Counted from the stretch's first letter, positions 1 to 10,340 are shown. The stretch is DNA of 64,000 bases from Paragonimus westermani (GCA_008508345.1 QNGE01000150.1:1-64000), one strand, 5' to 3'. The notes: generated from the sequence alone by a model not told the origin. A program made the numbers and translations.

Positions 1-1280
1 TGCGTAGTATTTTGGTGCAAGGCCACGCTGGCTGCCGAAAGCACGGGGCCTTCTAAATGTTATACAAAGTAATTGCCGGTTTGTCTGCCACATATACACC
101 ATGCTAACCAGTGGGGAGTGAAGCATCTTGTGCGCATAACTCAATGACGGTGCGAAGGTATGACGGCTTGTTAACATTGTGTGCACGGTCACGGATGGTC
201 TATTATATAAATGCATCGACTCAAGCTGCTGTTGCAAGTTTTGACAGAGGCATGCGGAAGGATTACCCATTCAAACCTGAAAATGTCAATTGTATTCGGA
301 CGAATGATTTTGTTCGCACCGCCGCAGAATAAGGAAGCCTGTGTACTGCTCTCCTTGGAAATGCACAATGTACATTTTCTGTAACTGGTTTTCGGACGTG
401 TCACCTATCAACGAGGGATTTTGCTAATCACAGGTGAGTCAGAAAGTGGCTCATTGTTGGGAATTGTAGAGTTTCCTTTCGTTGGCCAGCTGTTTTGCCG
501 GCAAATAAGGATCGTTAGACAGAGCTCTGATCACCGGCAGCTTTGATGGCAGGGTGTCAACTAAATTCGTATTTCAGATCACACACGAACAAGACAATCC
601 TGAATTGGACTGTTTGCAGGAATGTAATCCATGGTGACAACCAACAGTTCTATGACTGACAACTGCGATAACATGAATCTGAATGCGGTGAAGACAAAAC
701 CGTCAGAACCGTTCGGTGTTGCAACGGGTGCAGCTATCAAGACCTGGTTCCTCTTCATCTAATAACGCGTTAACGCACCATAATGGATTGTCAAGTATGA
801 CACGCTGTGTGTGGTGAGTGTAAACTAACTAGATGATGGTTCCCTTAATTGTTCATTGTATATTTGTGTGGTATGTTCAGTTTTGTAACCTACAGTTTTT
901 CGGGTCAAGAGTTAAAACAACGATAACCTGCTATTTTCATTTCCTCTAGATTTCGCGGTGATTACCACTAACCCTATTCCTCATTACTGCTGTTTGATTA
1001 CACAATTCTAACAGTGCGTACAATTACGTCCCAGAGACAAATATTCGAATTTTTCAAATCCAGGGTGTTATCATTGTTGTGTCAAAACTGGATCTTGGCT
1101 TAAACTAAGTCGATTATCCCATTTCTGCATGACTGGGCAGATGACAGTTGGCTTCGCGGACTTCCATAACTCCTTGTGATAGATGCTTGTATCTTAGAAA
1201 CTCCGAATTTTCATACTCTGTCCCGGGAAACTGAAGACTATTAAGGACGTTTCTAAATATGGTCTCTCACTGGTGAGGTA
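1..1280. other. No recognisable gene
   Basis: Only short open frames occur here and none resembles a family I recognise. A 73-codon open frame at 111-332 has no start context or domain. The stretch leads into the gypsy gag relic and could hold its eroded 5' region, but no LTR or primer-binding site could be made out. Confidence 0.5.
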
Positions 1281-1983
1281 GTGGAGACCGAAGAGAAGGT
1301 CGCCTACTTCTTCACGGTAATTGACAACGGTTCGCACAGGTCGATGACTAACCTACCAATCCCTGATTCAACCATCACTCTTTTCAACGAATCCTTCGGG
1401 AACTTACATCGCCCACACGATCAACTTGTAAATTCTGAAGTAGTCGAACGAGCTAAATTTCATACGCTTTTCGAAAAAGGAAATTCAGATGTCAGCAATT
1501 TCGTTCTCAAAAATCAGACTCGACCAGGTCGGCGTAAGTTTGAAGAGTGATTACAAAGTCAAAGTTGCGACCGACTGATCGTTGGAATAAACATGCGTGA
1601 TCTGAAGCAAAGAAATTTACCACATACAAGTTCCGATTTTCAGTCAGCTAGAACATTGTGTGAACAGTGTCAGGATGTGGAAGCTGCGGTGAATGATGAA
1701 ACGATGATTTTACACAACTGTGTAAGAAGGCCAGAAGGCCGGCAAAGGCGGTGGTCCAGACAGGTAAAGATTCAAGGTGCAGTTCGCAGTAATCTGCATG
1801 CGCTTGATTCAAATCTTGCCGAGCAATGAGACAGCAGTAATTTATATGGCAACAAATACGGTCGAATTAATCGTCGATTTCCAAACGCTGTGTTACAAAT
1901 GTAGTAAAATTGACCACATTCAATCTGATAGTCACACGTTGAAATCCATTTCACCCAGTCCAATTTTCACGATCGACGATTAA
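1281..1983 (+). pseudogene. Ty3/gypsy Gag relic with degenerate zinc knuckle
   Basis: This is a broken Gag (capsid-nucleocapsid) coding region of a Ty3/gypsy LTR retrotransposon. Positions 1281-1550 and 1593-1829 share one frame, separated by in-frame stops. They show the typical capsid C-terminal pattern: a segment like VVERAKFHTLFEKG, then DVSNFVLKNQTR, then CDRLIVGIN, and finally ARTLCEQCQDVEAAV. A frameshift near 1830-1860 leads to a nucleocapsid-like knuckle at 1891-1935, CYKCSKIDHIQSDS, which has CX2CX4HX4C spacing but with the last Cys replaced by Ser. The first open codon is GTG and there is no convincing start ATG, so the 5' end is probably lost. Protease and RT were not recognised downstream. 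Gag would package element RNA into virus-like particles in the cytoplasm; this copy cannot. The family call is fairly sure, the clade is not. Confidence 0.7.
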
Positions 1984-3995
1984 GTTCCGATTTTCATTCT
2001 ATCGTCCTTGCTGCGTAGAATTTATCAACACTTACTCCGATATGAGACATCATGCCTTGCTTTCTGAGTCCGTTGGAGCTATATGCCTCTCTTCTTCAAA
2101 GTTTCGGTGCAGCTGTTGCAGAACATTCTAGTTTGGTTGGTTTCAGATGATAAGCACATCAATTTCACACCAGACACCTCACTTGTTCAACAACTTGCGA
2201 TCCGTCGTATATACACTATTCTCAACTACACGTCTATCAACTTCATCAATACAGAGTTACACTGGATGCTCGCTGTGTGAGTGGAACCAGAATGGACGTA
2301 GCACAAACCAGACGCGGTTACGTACGTGTACAACCATCGTTGATTCCAGGCTTGGCGGGGTCGGAATCTTTCAGACACGTGTAAAGCCTGAAGAGTTGAA
2401 TTAGCAAAGTAGTTTGAAGCAGTCAGTAGAGGTCAATCACGCGGGCGTATTGTGTAGGTTGATTTCACTGAAGGCTTTCTACACACTTACTTGGCAGTTT
2501 GGACTAAAACCCACCCCACTGAGGTGGAGAACAGTCTCATTGTGGTGGCTTTTCGTCTCCCGGCACTGAACGTTCAAGAAACCGCTGTTGCACACCGAAA
2601 ATGCAACTGATCAAACTTGCTCACCTGACCCGACCTTCGACCAAATAGGTCATCCTTGCTGTGTTAGCAACTCCTAGACTGTTTGTACCAACTTTTGTTT
2701 ACATGAGCTAGTAAGCCAGAAAATAAACCCTGCATCAATCGATTAATTGTTCTGAATCAGACCGGCTCCCCACACAAAAATCTTCAACTCATACTCTGGT
2801 CATTTGATGTGGAAAACCACGCAGTGAAGACATGGTGATTGAAGTTTACCTGAGTGTCCCTTTCATCTGAGTGTCCCTTTCAGTTAAATGTTAGCCTCCA
2901 ACCTTTTAGGCCGAAACTCTCTATGCATATTGAATGAGTGCAGCAGAACGTAGGTATCACTGTTCACGCATGAGTCGGTGCGGGTGTTCCGCAACTGTAT
3001 GGGAAACTTCTGTAGATCCACCCATTCATTTCATGACTGATGCTTCTCTTTATTCGTAGATCATCGAGTCTGACGAAAACGTTCTCTGCCTGAACACTCT
3101 TATTCCCCAAGAGTATACTCGTCATTGGCGATGCAGAAACCTAAGTGAATAAGCTACTAAACGCCCTCCACACTCTTACTGGGATGCGTTAAACGTTGCA
3201 GCCCTGCAGTGGTTTTTGAAACTCTGCAGTATTCACCATGTGGCTGTTGAAATCTAGCTCCGAGTGGGCATGCTCCACTACTATCATCATTTGTGTATAA
3301 CCTGAAGGTGATAATCCACAGAATGCACAGCCCCGCTGGTGTCCCTGTACACGAGAGTCCATCTACAACTCAAATCAATCAAGTTAGTAAGGTTTTGACT
3401 GAGGTGAACTACTTACCAGACTGAATTCGTAGGACCGAGTAACAACCTGCCAGGAATAGTTAGAATCCGTATTTGCGGACCCAGATAAAGAGCCACACCA
3501 CCTCCCCCATGGATTTTTTTCTATCATTACGAAGCACTGCCATAACTGGGATGGACAGCTCGCCGTCCCACTATTCCTCCATACAACAGATAACCGTGAT
3601 GCCTAGTATGAATGTACTTCGCAAGAATGAGATGTATCAAAGCTTGTTCGGTTCGCTGAAGTCTGAAGCCACGTCACACTATAAGCAACATGTGAGACAG
3701 TGTGAGTGCGCACAATAATCAAAGCAGATGAATCTAGTCCGGCAGATTCGCCGACTAAGAAGGTTTGAAACAATATGTTGTAGTGTGCCTTGGGGTTGCC
3801 ATTCACTGGTGGAACGGCGGTGAGGCAGGTTTTCACATTCCTGGACAAGATCTATCATCCACCTGAATTTTACTTGTGGAAATATCAGGAGCAATTGCTT
3901 TTGGATTTGCGAAAGAACACACTTGTCTCAACTCAGGCCTGACGTTTCTTTGTCTGAAACAGTTCGTTCTCTGACGAATATGAATGAATAGCTGA
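1984..3995. other. Repeat-rich spacer with no assignable gene
   Basis: Several short open frames (2083-2280, 2147-2404, 3473-3718) show no motif I can assign. The region may contain the eroded protease/RT part of the gypsy relic on its left, or 5' material of the Penelope-like element on its right. Neither can be supported from sequence alone. Confidence 0.4.
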
Positions 3996-4197
3996 GGAGA
4001 AATACTTCATTTGATGTTCTCCGGAGCAACGTATCGTGCATTCTGATCACGCATGAACATGCAACTAATTTTAAACCAGTCAAAATCCCACAGAGCGGAA
4101 GCCATTGCATAAGGGATTAAATAGACGGACATGGAAACTGGAATTTGAAAGTGTGTTAATTTTGACTACGAGGGTAGTCACAGCGTCAAAACAAATC
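3996..4197 (+). repeat. Left inverted terminal segment of the Penelope-like element
   Basis: It matches the reverse complement of 5265-5466 over its whole length with scattered differences. Shared landmarks are the stretch around TTCTCCGGAGCAAC (outer part), GACTACGAGGGTAGTC (itself palindromic, near 4164-4179) and GCGTCAAAACAAAT (inner edge). Confidence 0.8.
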
Positions 4198-4620
4198 ACT
4201 CTCAATCAACGCTGGCTGATGAATACAATTGTCACACGCGCGCCGCATATGTCTGGACTGCCCCAAACCCACAAACCTGATGTTCCACTTCGGCTTATTA
4301 TGTCTAAGCGTAATGCACCTGCAGTTATTGTAATTCATAACTGAACGTTGTGTTCCATTGTTGTTTACCCACAGGAATAGTTACGTTGCACATGTACATA
4401 TTACATTGGCCATATTACGTTGGCCAGCCTGCTGCGTTTTCACTACCCTGTAGGCACTACCCATGGGTTTGAGCCAAATACATTACCAATTGCGATTGAT
4501 TAGCTACAACTACCGCAGCACCTCAGCATAAATTAGCCCGCAAGCTATCTGATTTACTTGAAACAATCAGAAGACAATTCAGTCGGTCAATTCAGTTCAA
4601 TACATAACTAGTCAGGACGC
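4105..4620 (+). pseudogene. Penelope-like reverse transcriptase fragment
   Basis: The frame 4105-4344 contains APHMSGLPQTHKPDVPLR followed by LIMSKRNAPA, the hallmark N-terminal RT block of Penelope-like elements (a form of LPKIHKPGxPLRPIVS). After a stop, about 170 bp of unrelated sequence intervenes. Matching sequence then resumes near 4520 with HKLARKLSDLLETIRRQF, which in PLEs directly follows the SxxAPT block. The 4345-4515 stretch therefore looks like a secondary insertion splitting the gene. The catalytic YADD block is not found, so the RT is dead. In an intact element this enzyme copies element RNA at a nicked target. Family call confident, boundaries approximate. Confidence 0.7.
4345..4515 (+). 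repeat. Insertion splitting the Penelope RT, with a short duplication
   Basis: About 170 bp with no RT similarity lies between two RT blocks that are contiguous in other PLEs. It contains a near-tandem duplication of CATATTACRTTGGCC near 4398-4432. Its origin is unknown. Confidence 0.4.
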
Positions 4621-4959
4621 TTTCCACAGAGCACGAAGAATTTGCACAGAAAAATCCTACGGCCCGAATTGAGCCTACTGACTGACACTCTGTAGGCTGA
4701 TGAGTGCTGCCCACAATTTATTAGAAAGTACACCAGAGCCGTGTTTCCAACGGTGGAAGCGACGTCAGTAACGAAGAGAATGATGTATTGAGAACTTTCA
4801 CTTCTATGGAACAGCCACTGAACAAGGACAAGAAAGCGTCTAACAGCTGCTGTATTCAGGACTTATAACCCTGCGAAACTGTCCATAGTACAGCAAACAA
4901 GAACATTACCAGTCGCCCCGGTTGCGGACAAACAGTGTACATTTGTCACATCCCACTTT

Positions 4960-5262
4960 TCACAAAACTATTCGTTTAGCTGCAGTATGAGCTACATGGG
5001 GAAGACAAACCGACAAGTAGCTGTTCACACTGAGCAGCATTTACCCAAATGGCTGGAAAACCAGTAAGAAGCGCCAGGCGACTGTATGGATGTCACGGAA
5101 TGGCACTCAGCAACAACGCGTGCAAGGCATGTGGTTTAAACAGGACACGGAGGCAAAGATCTTGACGTATTATCGGCGAATTTCTGAAGCAACCGGGAAC
5201 GCATACATCAGTTTGATGAAGCCCTGACAATCGAACGTCAGTCCCCTGTTGTCTGCTCAAAA
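4960..5262 (+). pseudogene. Penelope-like GIY-YIG endonuclease-domain fragment
   Basis: Around 4981-5066 the frame reads CSMSYMGKTNRQVAVHTEQ then HLPKWLENQ and a stop. This matches the PLE GIY-YIG pattern in which a Cys-rich strand is followed by YIGKTxRxLxxRxxEHLPKWL. Downstream and partly in other frames come RRISEATGNAYIS and then EALTIERQSP (5217-5246), equivalent to the C-terminal EAxxIxxxxPxLC segment of the family. A GIY-YIG nuclease would nick target DNA and prime reverse transcription. This copy has stops and frameshifts inside the domain and so cannot be functional. The link with the upstream RT fragment in the same orientation supports the call. Confidence 0.66.
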
Positions 5263-5264
5263 AT

Positions 5265-5466
5265 AATTTGTTTTGACGCTGTGACTACCCTCGTAGTCGA
5301 CATTAACACAGTTTCGAATGTCAGTTTCCATGTCCGCCTATTTAATCCCTCGAACCATGGCTTCCTCTTTGTGGGTTTTTCACTGGTTTAAAATTAGTTA
5401 CATGTCCTTGCGCGATCAGAATGTACGAGAAGTTGCTCCAGAGAACCTCACATGAGCTGTGTCTCC
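5265..5466 (-). repeat. Right inverted terminal segment of the Penelope-like element
   Basis: Reverse-complement partner of 3996-4197; see that entry. It begins directly after the end of the GIY-YIG-like frame, as expected for a PLE 3' terminal region. Confidence 0.8.
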
Positions 5467-5617
5467 CATGGTCCCTTTGTCTGTCGGTGTGGTACCTGAT
5501 TCCATTAAACAACTGTAAACGGACCAGTGACCAAGCTAGATTTGTCTGTTCCGTCATGTATTTTGTCAAGTGAGTTATTTTCAGAAGTCGATGTCTGTCG
5601 AGTCTAAGTATGCAGTG

Positions 5618-5841
5618 TAGTGAGAACACCTTCGATGTCCTCGAATTCCTAAACTAACTGCGACATGAGAGTTGCCTTACTTGCACCGCCGTATCTGTCC
5701 ACCTTACCCTGTAGGTGTATGTTTATCACAAACCATCAACATCACAGCTAGTGTATTGGCGCGAGCATCGCAGCCGTACTCGTGGCTGTGCAGTGAATTC
5801 GTGTCATCTTCATTAGTGTAGGCTGCATTCACCAGGATAAC
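5618..5841 (+). repeat. Left 224-bp direct repeat
   Basis: Starts at TAGTGAGA and ends at GGATAAC, in step with 7226-7449 with substitutions throughout. Shared landmarks include TGAGAGTTGCCTT and ACAAACCA. The nested palindrome's target duplication overlaps the last three bases. Confidence 0.8.
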
Positions 5842-5851
5842 TGTGTTTTAG
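5839..5851 (+). repeat. 13-bp target-site duplication, left of palindrome copy 1
   Basis: AACTGTGTTTTAG, matching AACAGTGATTTAG at 6129-6141 at 11 of 13 positions, directly flanking the palindromic element. Confidence 0.75.
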
Positions 5852-6128
5852 TTGCAAGATATCCGCACCAAATTTAGTACGAATGAAGTTGAATAGTTTG
5901 GGCGTCGTGTTTAACATGTTATTGATAAACAGATTGGGAATAACACAACGTTTCGAGCAAGTTGTAATACTCTACGTTTAAACCACTTCGGGTGGCCTCC
6001 TTCGGGAGTGTTGTAATCGAAATCGATTTGGATTACAACACCCTTGAGGAAGGCCACCCGAGGTGGTTGAAACGTAAATTATAGCAACTTGCTCGTAACG
6101 TTGTGTTATTCTCAATCTGTTTATCAGT
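5852..6128 (-). mobile_element. Palindromic ribozyme-like retroelement, copy 1
   Basis: A 277-bp asymmetric palindrome. A long arm (5852 to about 6022) starts TTGCAAGATATCCGCACC. After a short spacer near GAAATCGATTTG comes a shorter inverted arm (about 6030-6128) ending CTGTTTATCAGT. The arms can fold into one long hairpin. The plus-strand hammerhead-like core is TTGAGGA at 6044-6050 (first C of the core mutated), then a GGCCACC/GGTGGTT stem, then GAAAC at 6069-6073. A 13-bp duplication flanks it. Orientation is opposite to copies 2 and 4. There is no coding capacity; open frames across it are by-products of the palindrome. Confidence 0.85.
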
Positions 6129-6141
6129 AACAGTGATTTAG
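6129..6141 (+). repeat. 13-bp target-site duplication, right of palindrome copy 1
   Basis: AACAGTGATTTAG; partner of 5839-5851. Confidence 0.75.
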
Positions 6142-6149
6142 CTTTCACA

Positions 6150-6480
6150 GTTGGGAACGCCGTTTCACCAGTCTGACGCTTGCTTGAATTCTGAAGGTTG
6201 ACTGGAGTTTCCGTCAACATTCGCCCTCTCTGGGAGTTGTCGCGCCGCTCTGCTGAAGGTTCTCTCACGTACAACACCGTAGTGCTTTTACTTGCTGTTT
6301 CGGGGTCCAATTGTGGACGGCGAGTGAACCACCGCATGAAGTTTGTTTGCAGACCCGCCTCTTTTTCATTACGATTTCCAACTTACATTGACCTAAGGTC
6401 GGGAAAACTGTGGGAGTACGAACCAAAAAGCACAGAGTCAGTATCAAGACAGCAGGTCGGGGCGGACGACATTCGGCTGT
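6150..6480 (+). repeat. Dispersed noncoding repeat B, copy 1
   Basis: Similar to about 10006-10340. Shared landmarks are GGAACGCC, CCAGTCT, ACTGGA(G/A)TTTCCGTC, TTCTCACGT and GTTTGC. Part of the interior of the 5618-7449 element. Boundaries are approximate. Confidence 0.65.
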
Positions 6481-6670
6481 GATTGTTAACGCAGAAAGAC
6501 CAATGGAAGGTGCTACTAACACCCACTGGCCAATAAACTTGCAATGCTTCAGTAAGGACTCCGAAGGTTTCTGTGGTATGGAAACTGTGTACAGTAATGC
6601 CTCTTGGTCTACGTGTATGTGGCTGTCACTGTTGTGTGTCTGTCGACTGTCATGTGCTTTATAAGAAGCC

Positions 6671-7213
6671 GGTGACCGTGCTCCCCGTCTTCATTTCCTT
6701 CTCTCTCGTTGATTCTTCCTCATTTTACAACTAAAATCTTTTTCGCAATGATCGTGACCTCTGCTTGCACAGGCTGAGGTGGCTGTTCGAATTACCAACA
6801 AAACCATTCATTTCTTTCGTGAATGTTAACCCCGATATTTCGCCAAAGCTTGATATCGCTCATTTTTCGAGGCTTGTTTTTGCGCAGTTCTTTTCATCTT
6901 TACCCCTCCTCACTGCTGAACCTTCGTCTAGCTTGAGTTCGTTTGCGCCTTATCACGTGACTGTCACACTTGGTTGTATTTACCTGAATCGCTGATCTCC
7001 CATCCTGTTTATTTGTTGAGTTCGGTGTCCAGGTTTGTTGTGATTTTCTTCCATGTAACGTTTGATGATTTTCTCGCACCTTGGAACCTTGATGAGAAGA
7101 AACTCGTCATCAAGAACGTATTCCCTTTCGGATCGGACTTAGCTGCTTCATGGGCTTCGAATTTGCGGACACTAGCTGCATTACATACTCGACTGTTCCA
7201 GATCCGACCTATC
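6671..7213 (+). repeat. Dispersed noncoding repeat C, copy 1
   Basis: Diverged match to about 16962-17490. Landmarks in order are GGTGACC, CTTCATTT, TTGATATCGCT, CTGCTGAACCTT, ACGTGAC and GATC(C/T)G(A/G)CCTATCGA. Indels are frequent, so it is old. Confidence 0.6.
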
Positions 7214-7225
7214 GACGGACGCTTA

Positions 7226-7449
7226 TAGTGAGATCACGTTCGACGTCCTCAAAATTCTAAACTCCGCGCGACGTGAGAGTTGCCTTGCCAGTACCACGGA
7301 GCCGGTTCACATTACCTTGTGAATGTAAATTTACTACAAACCACTAGCATCAAAATTAGTTGTCCGGCATAGGTATGGCAGTTTTACACGTAGCCGTATC
7401 ATGAATCCGCGCCATCTCTACTGCTGTACGTTACATTCACTAGGATAAC
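7226..7449 (+). repeat. Right 224-bp direct repeat
   Basis: Partner of 5618-5841, same orientation and same length. Confidence 0.8.
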
Positions 7450-8400
7450 GCTGAAATTTACCCACGGGGAGTGTATGCTGTCGTTAGTTAACCGAAAATA
7501 TGCGGGTTTGGAATATCGTGAGAGTAATTGTGGACGAAATATTTACGAAAGTATGGAATATGCCTATTATACTGTGAGAATTTGTTTGTTTTAATGCGTG
7601 AACGATATTTATCAAGGACACCAAGAATTTGCGCTATATTGTAACGCGCAACCGAAACCAGCGAGCGCGCACAAATTGAATTTGGGTTGTGTAACGGGGC
7701 GTGCTGCTGTGTTGTCGGTGCCCTTTTAGCTTTCGTTTGTGTAAATCGTGTGCATGGCTTACTGGGCCTTCGGCTCATGTTTGTTCGTATTGTTTCTCTT
7801 TTCAGAATTGTCGTCCGAACCCCTTAATTCGGAAGAGCGCTGTCCCCTGGTGCGTCCACGTTGCCCGAAGGTTGGTCCGCGAAGTCACGGGCATCCAGAG
7901 TAGAGTCGGCTGGCTTGCATGTTACAATGTTAACAGCGAAATATGTTGACGGGATAACGGAAGTTTTGGGATCTGGTTGATAGAGGGAATAAGAAACCAA
8001 TAATTATTAAACATGCACTGTATGAGTTGTAGGCGATCTTTTTTGAAACTTTTCATTCGATATTTCTTGAAATAGGTGCCGACAGTTGATAAGTTTGGGT
8101 CATTGTGATTATCCCCACGTGCGATTGGAAACCATTGAAAATTGGGGGCGTCATGGGTAATTAGATAAGGCCGCAGCTGATGACTTCTGAACATAATGCG
8201 GGCGGAACCCGGCGTGATCTGCTTAGAGTAGATATTGCTCACCGTAATCGGCGTAAGCTGCCTTGGTCTTCAGGTAAACAAAGAATAGGTAAAAATTTTC
8301 AGTTACCTGATCACCAAGAAGATGGAATTTTGCGTGTCTTCAAGAAAGCAAAGAGGTTCAACGAGAAGTGAGATACTGTACTGCATGAAGCCATTCGGGG
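7450..8400. other. No recognisable gene
   Basis: Open frames of 60-106 codons occur on both strands (for example 7922-8242 minus, 7701-7949 plus) without any family signature. The 7660-7920 part is GC-richer than the surroundings. It may be further noncoding repeat. Confidence 0.4.
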
Positions 8401-8404
8401 TTAA

Positions 8405-8525
8405 CCGTTCGACGGTCAGCCAACGTCACGACCTATAGTTGGACACAGTAACGTCTGTGCTCGACGGTCAGCCTACGTGCACCCTATAGTCACAACGTCA
8501 AGAACTATGGTTGGACACACTGAGA
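8405..8525 (+). repeat. Short direct duplication of about 50 bp
   Basis: TCGACGGTCAGCC followed by AACGT, ACC.TATAGT and TTGGACACA occurs twice, at about 8408-8450 and 8460-8521. The second unit is expanded by a few bases. It lies just beyond the 3' side of the Mutator-like relic. Confidence 0.55.
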
Positions 8526-8679
8526 AAATGCGGTCATAGTTAACAACAACGTACTGTATGGATAGAAGTGCTTTTTGAATACGGACAGCATATGAATACA
8601 CGGTAATCACATGGAATTACAGAAACTGCACTCGCACGTGCCATCACTTATGTTTACTGTATACTGTGTGTCATCGTGA

Positions 8680-9669
8680 CTCACTCGAAGCTACCAAATG
8701 ATGTTAAACGAAGTACGATTAACTTGAACTCGTCCAATTGTTTGAAGTGCAGCAGGGGAGCGCGCCACTTGAGACGCTCCAACACGAACTGACTGACGAA
8801 CGTTGTCAACCGAGAGAGTATATTCTTAACGTACACGTCTACTCTGATACGCCTCCCGGCGATCGCTACCGGAGTGATGTAGGACCTACGTGTGGCGGTT
8901 GGTCCCATGAGTGGCATCGACGTTTACCACGTCAGGGAACCGTCTGAATAACTGTACTTGCCCTCTGCGTGCGAAACATACGTGTGTGTGCCTATTGTTG
9001 TAGTCTCTGATGATACGCAGCACGCCGTTTTTCTCTATATGATCCAGGATTTGTGGCAGATTTTCTGCCACATTAGTGCACACTTACTCATCACAGGCGG
9101 TTTTAACCGATGAGAGATGTTGCAAATATCCATGGTAGTTGTATACTTGCCATAAACATCCGCAGCATACTGCTTCAACTCAACAGTTAGCGTGTTGTAC
9201 TCAAAAAGATGTCTGAGTTGTTCACTCCACTGTCTGTGAGCCGACGAATCCTTGAAAGTGCATCGTGCAGCAAGGCGGTTAGGTAGTGGTTGTGCTACAA
9301 CGTGAAAGAGCTAACAACCAACACGGTTTTCCTATTAACCACGTTAAAGCGTGATTGGCAACAATTATCGCGGGAACTGTTCAATGGGAAGTATTTGAAC
9401 TGAACTCACTAAACACGTCGTAATCCACGGCTTTCGATCTTACGTCGCTTGTGTTTTATACAACGGAACGCCATCTAACAGGTAAACCCAACGGCAATCA
9501 CGCTCACATGATCATATTTAAAGCGTCCACCGCCTGATTTCTTGCTCGAACCAAGCACATACAAAACATTGTGATCCTTCATGTACCTATCTAAGCAACT
9601 TTCGAACTCGCTGAAGCTAGCAAATTCGCGATCCTCAAAGACGTCTTTGAAGCTCTGAAAATAATCCAT
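8680..9669 (-). pseudogene. Mutator-like (MULE) transposase relic
   Basis: On the minus strand an interrupted frame follows the order of animal MULE transposases. First is an N-terminal DNA-binding part (9669-9475) with FASFSEFESCLDRYMKDHN. A linker contains HNHYL (His-Asn-His codons at 9286-9294) and IRRLTDSG, as in the HNHP...YPSxRRLT block of this group. Then comes the start of the catalytic domain (9083-8886) with RRFPDVVNVDATHGTN; the Asp at 8918-8916 is the expected first catalytic Asp of the DDE triad. The remainder down to about 8680 is frameshifted and the rest of the DDE domain was not found. MULEs move by cut-and-paste; this copy is dead. Terminal inverted repeats were not identified. 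The motif order makes the family call fairly safe. Confidence 0.68.
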
Positions 9670-10005
9670 AACCTAAAATGGAATATAAGATAACATCGGT
9701 CAAATATTAATCACACGTGAAAAAATTCTTCACAAGATACTACATTTAAACCGTCACAACACCTAACATCGCTAATTTCGATCTCGGCGCTAAATGAAGG
9801 ACAAACTGATTTACGGTCGACTAAAACAAATCTTTTAACTCTTCTGATGCTCTTTATCATGGAAATCGCTGACTTTCACTTTCCTGGGCGAGACCACGAA
9901 AATAACGTTCAGTGCTCAATGATTTCTCATTTTATCGCCATCTAACGGCAGACTTCACTCCCTGCGCGTAATTTCCATCTAAGATAACAATGTTGAGCTA
10001 TTACC

Positions 10006-10340
10006 GTTAGGAACGCCACATAACCAGTCTAACGCTCGTTTGAATTTTGAAAATCGACTGGAATTTCCGTCGAGACACGCTTTCCCTCTGGCTGCTGCCG
10101 TGCAGCTGTGCTCAAGGTGTTCTCACGTCCAACTCCCTAGCACCCCTCAAGTGTTACGTTGAAGTCTGTTGTGAACGGTGAGTAAATCAAATAACTAACG
10201 TTCGTTTGCGGATTCATTTTCTCCCTGGACTCCCGATTCAAGGTAACATAAGGTTGTGGGAACTCTGGGCGTACGAATTCAGGAACCAGCACTACACGCT
10301 GCGGGTCGGTTAAACGTTGTTCGAACTACCACCAGAAGTC
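10006..10340 (+). repeat. Dispersed noncoding repeat B, copy 2
   Basis: Same orientation as 6150-6480 and clearly related, with many substitutions and small indels. It starts near GTTAGGAACGCC. Confidence 0.65.

Larger units (their letters stand above)
3996..5466 (+). mobile_element. Degenerate Penelope-like element with inverted terminal segments
   Basis: This is a Penelope-like retroelement (PLE) relic of about 1.47 kb. It carries a reverse-transcriptase fragment followed by a GIY-YIG endonuclease-like fragment, the domain order typical of endonuclease-bearing PLEs. It is bounded by two related segments of about 202 bp in opposite orientation (3996-4197 and 5265-5466). PLE terminal repeats may lie in direct or inverted orientation, and the 3' segment starts just after the end of the endonuclease frame, as expected. 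The body is far shorter than an intact PLE (usually about 2.5 kb or more), so most of the RT core is deleted. Stops and frameshifts are numerous. A 277-bp palindromic element lies about 390 bp downstream; whether it is related is unknown. Confidence 0.72.
5618..7449 (+). mobile_element. Noncoding element with 224-bp direct terminal repeats (TRIM/LARD-like candidate)
   Basis: Two direct repeats of equal length, 5618-5841 and 7226-7449, bracket about 1.38 kb. Without the nested palindrome and its extra target copy the interior is about 1.09 kb. The interior has no recognisable protein. Diverged copies of parts of it occur elsewhere in the window: about 6150-6480 matches about 10006-10340, and about 6671-7213 matches about 16962-17490. 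Terminal direct repeats plus a noncoding interior suggest a non-autonomous LTR-type element. No clean TG...CA ends, primer-binding site, polypurine tract or flanking duplication could be confirmed, so the class is inferred. Confidence 0.5.

Noticed and set aside
5978..6337. 119-codon minus-strand open frame across palindrome copy 1
   Set aside because: It runs through the inverted repeat and into noncoding repeat B. Similar peptides from copies 4 and 1 reflect shared repeat DNA, not a conserved protein.
8405..8525. CRISPR-like or regulatory repeat array
   Set aside because: Only two diverged units; a simple local duplication in a eukaryotic context.
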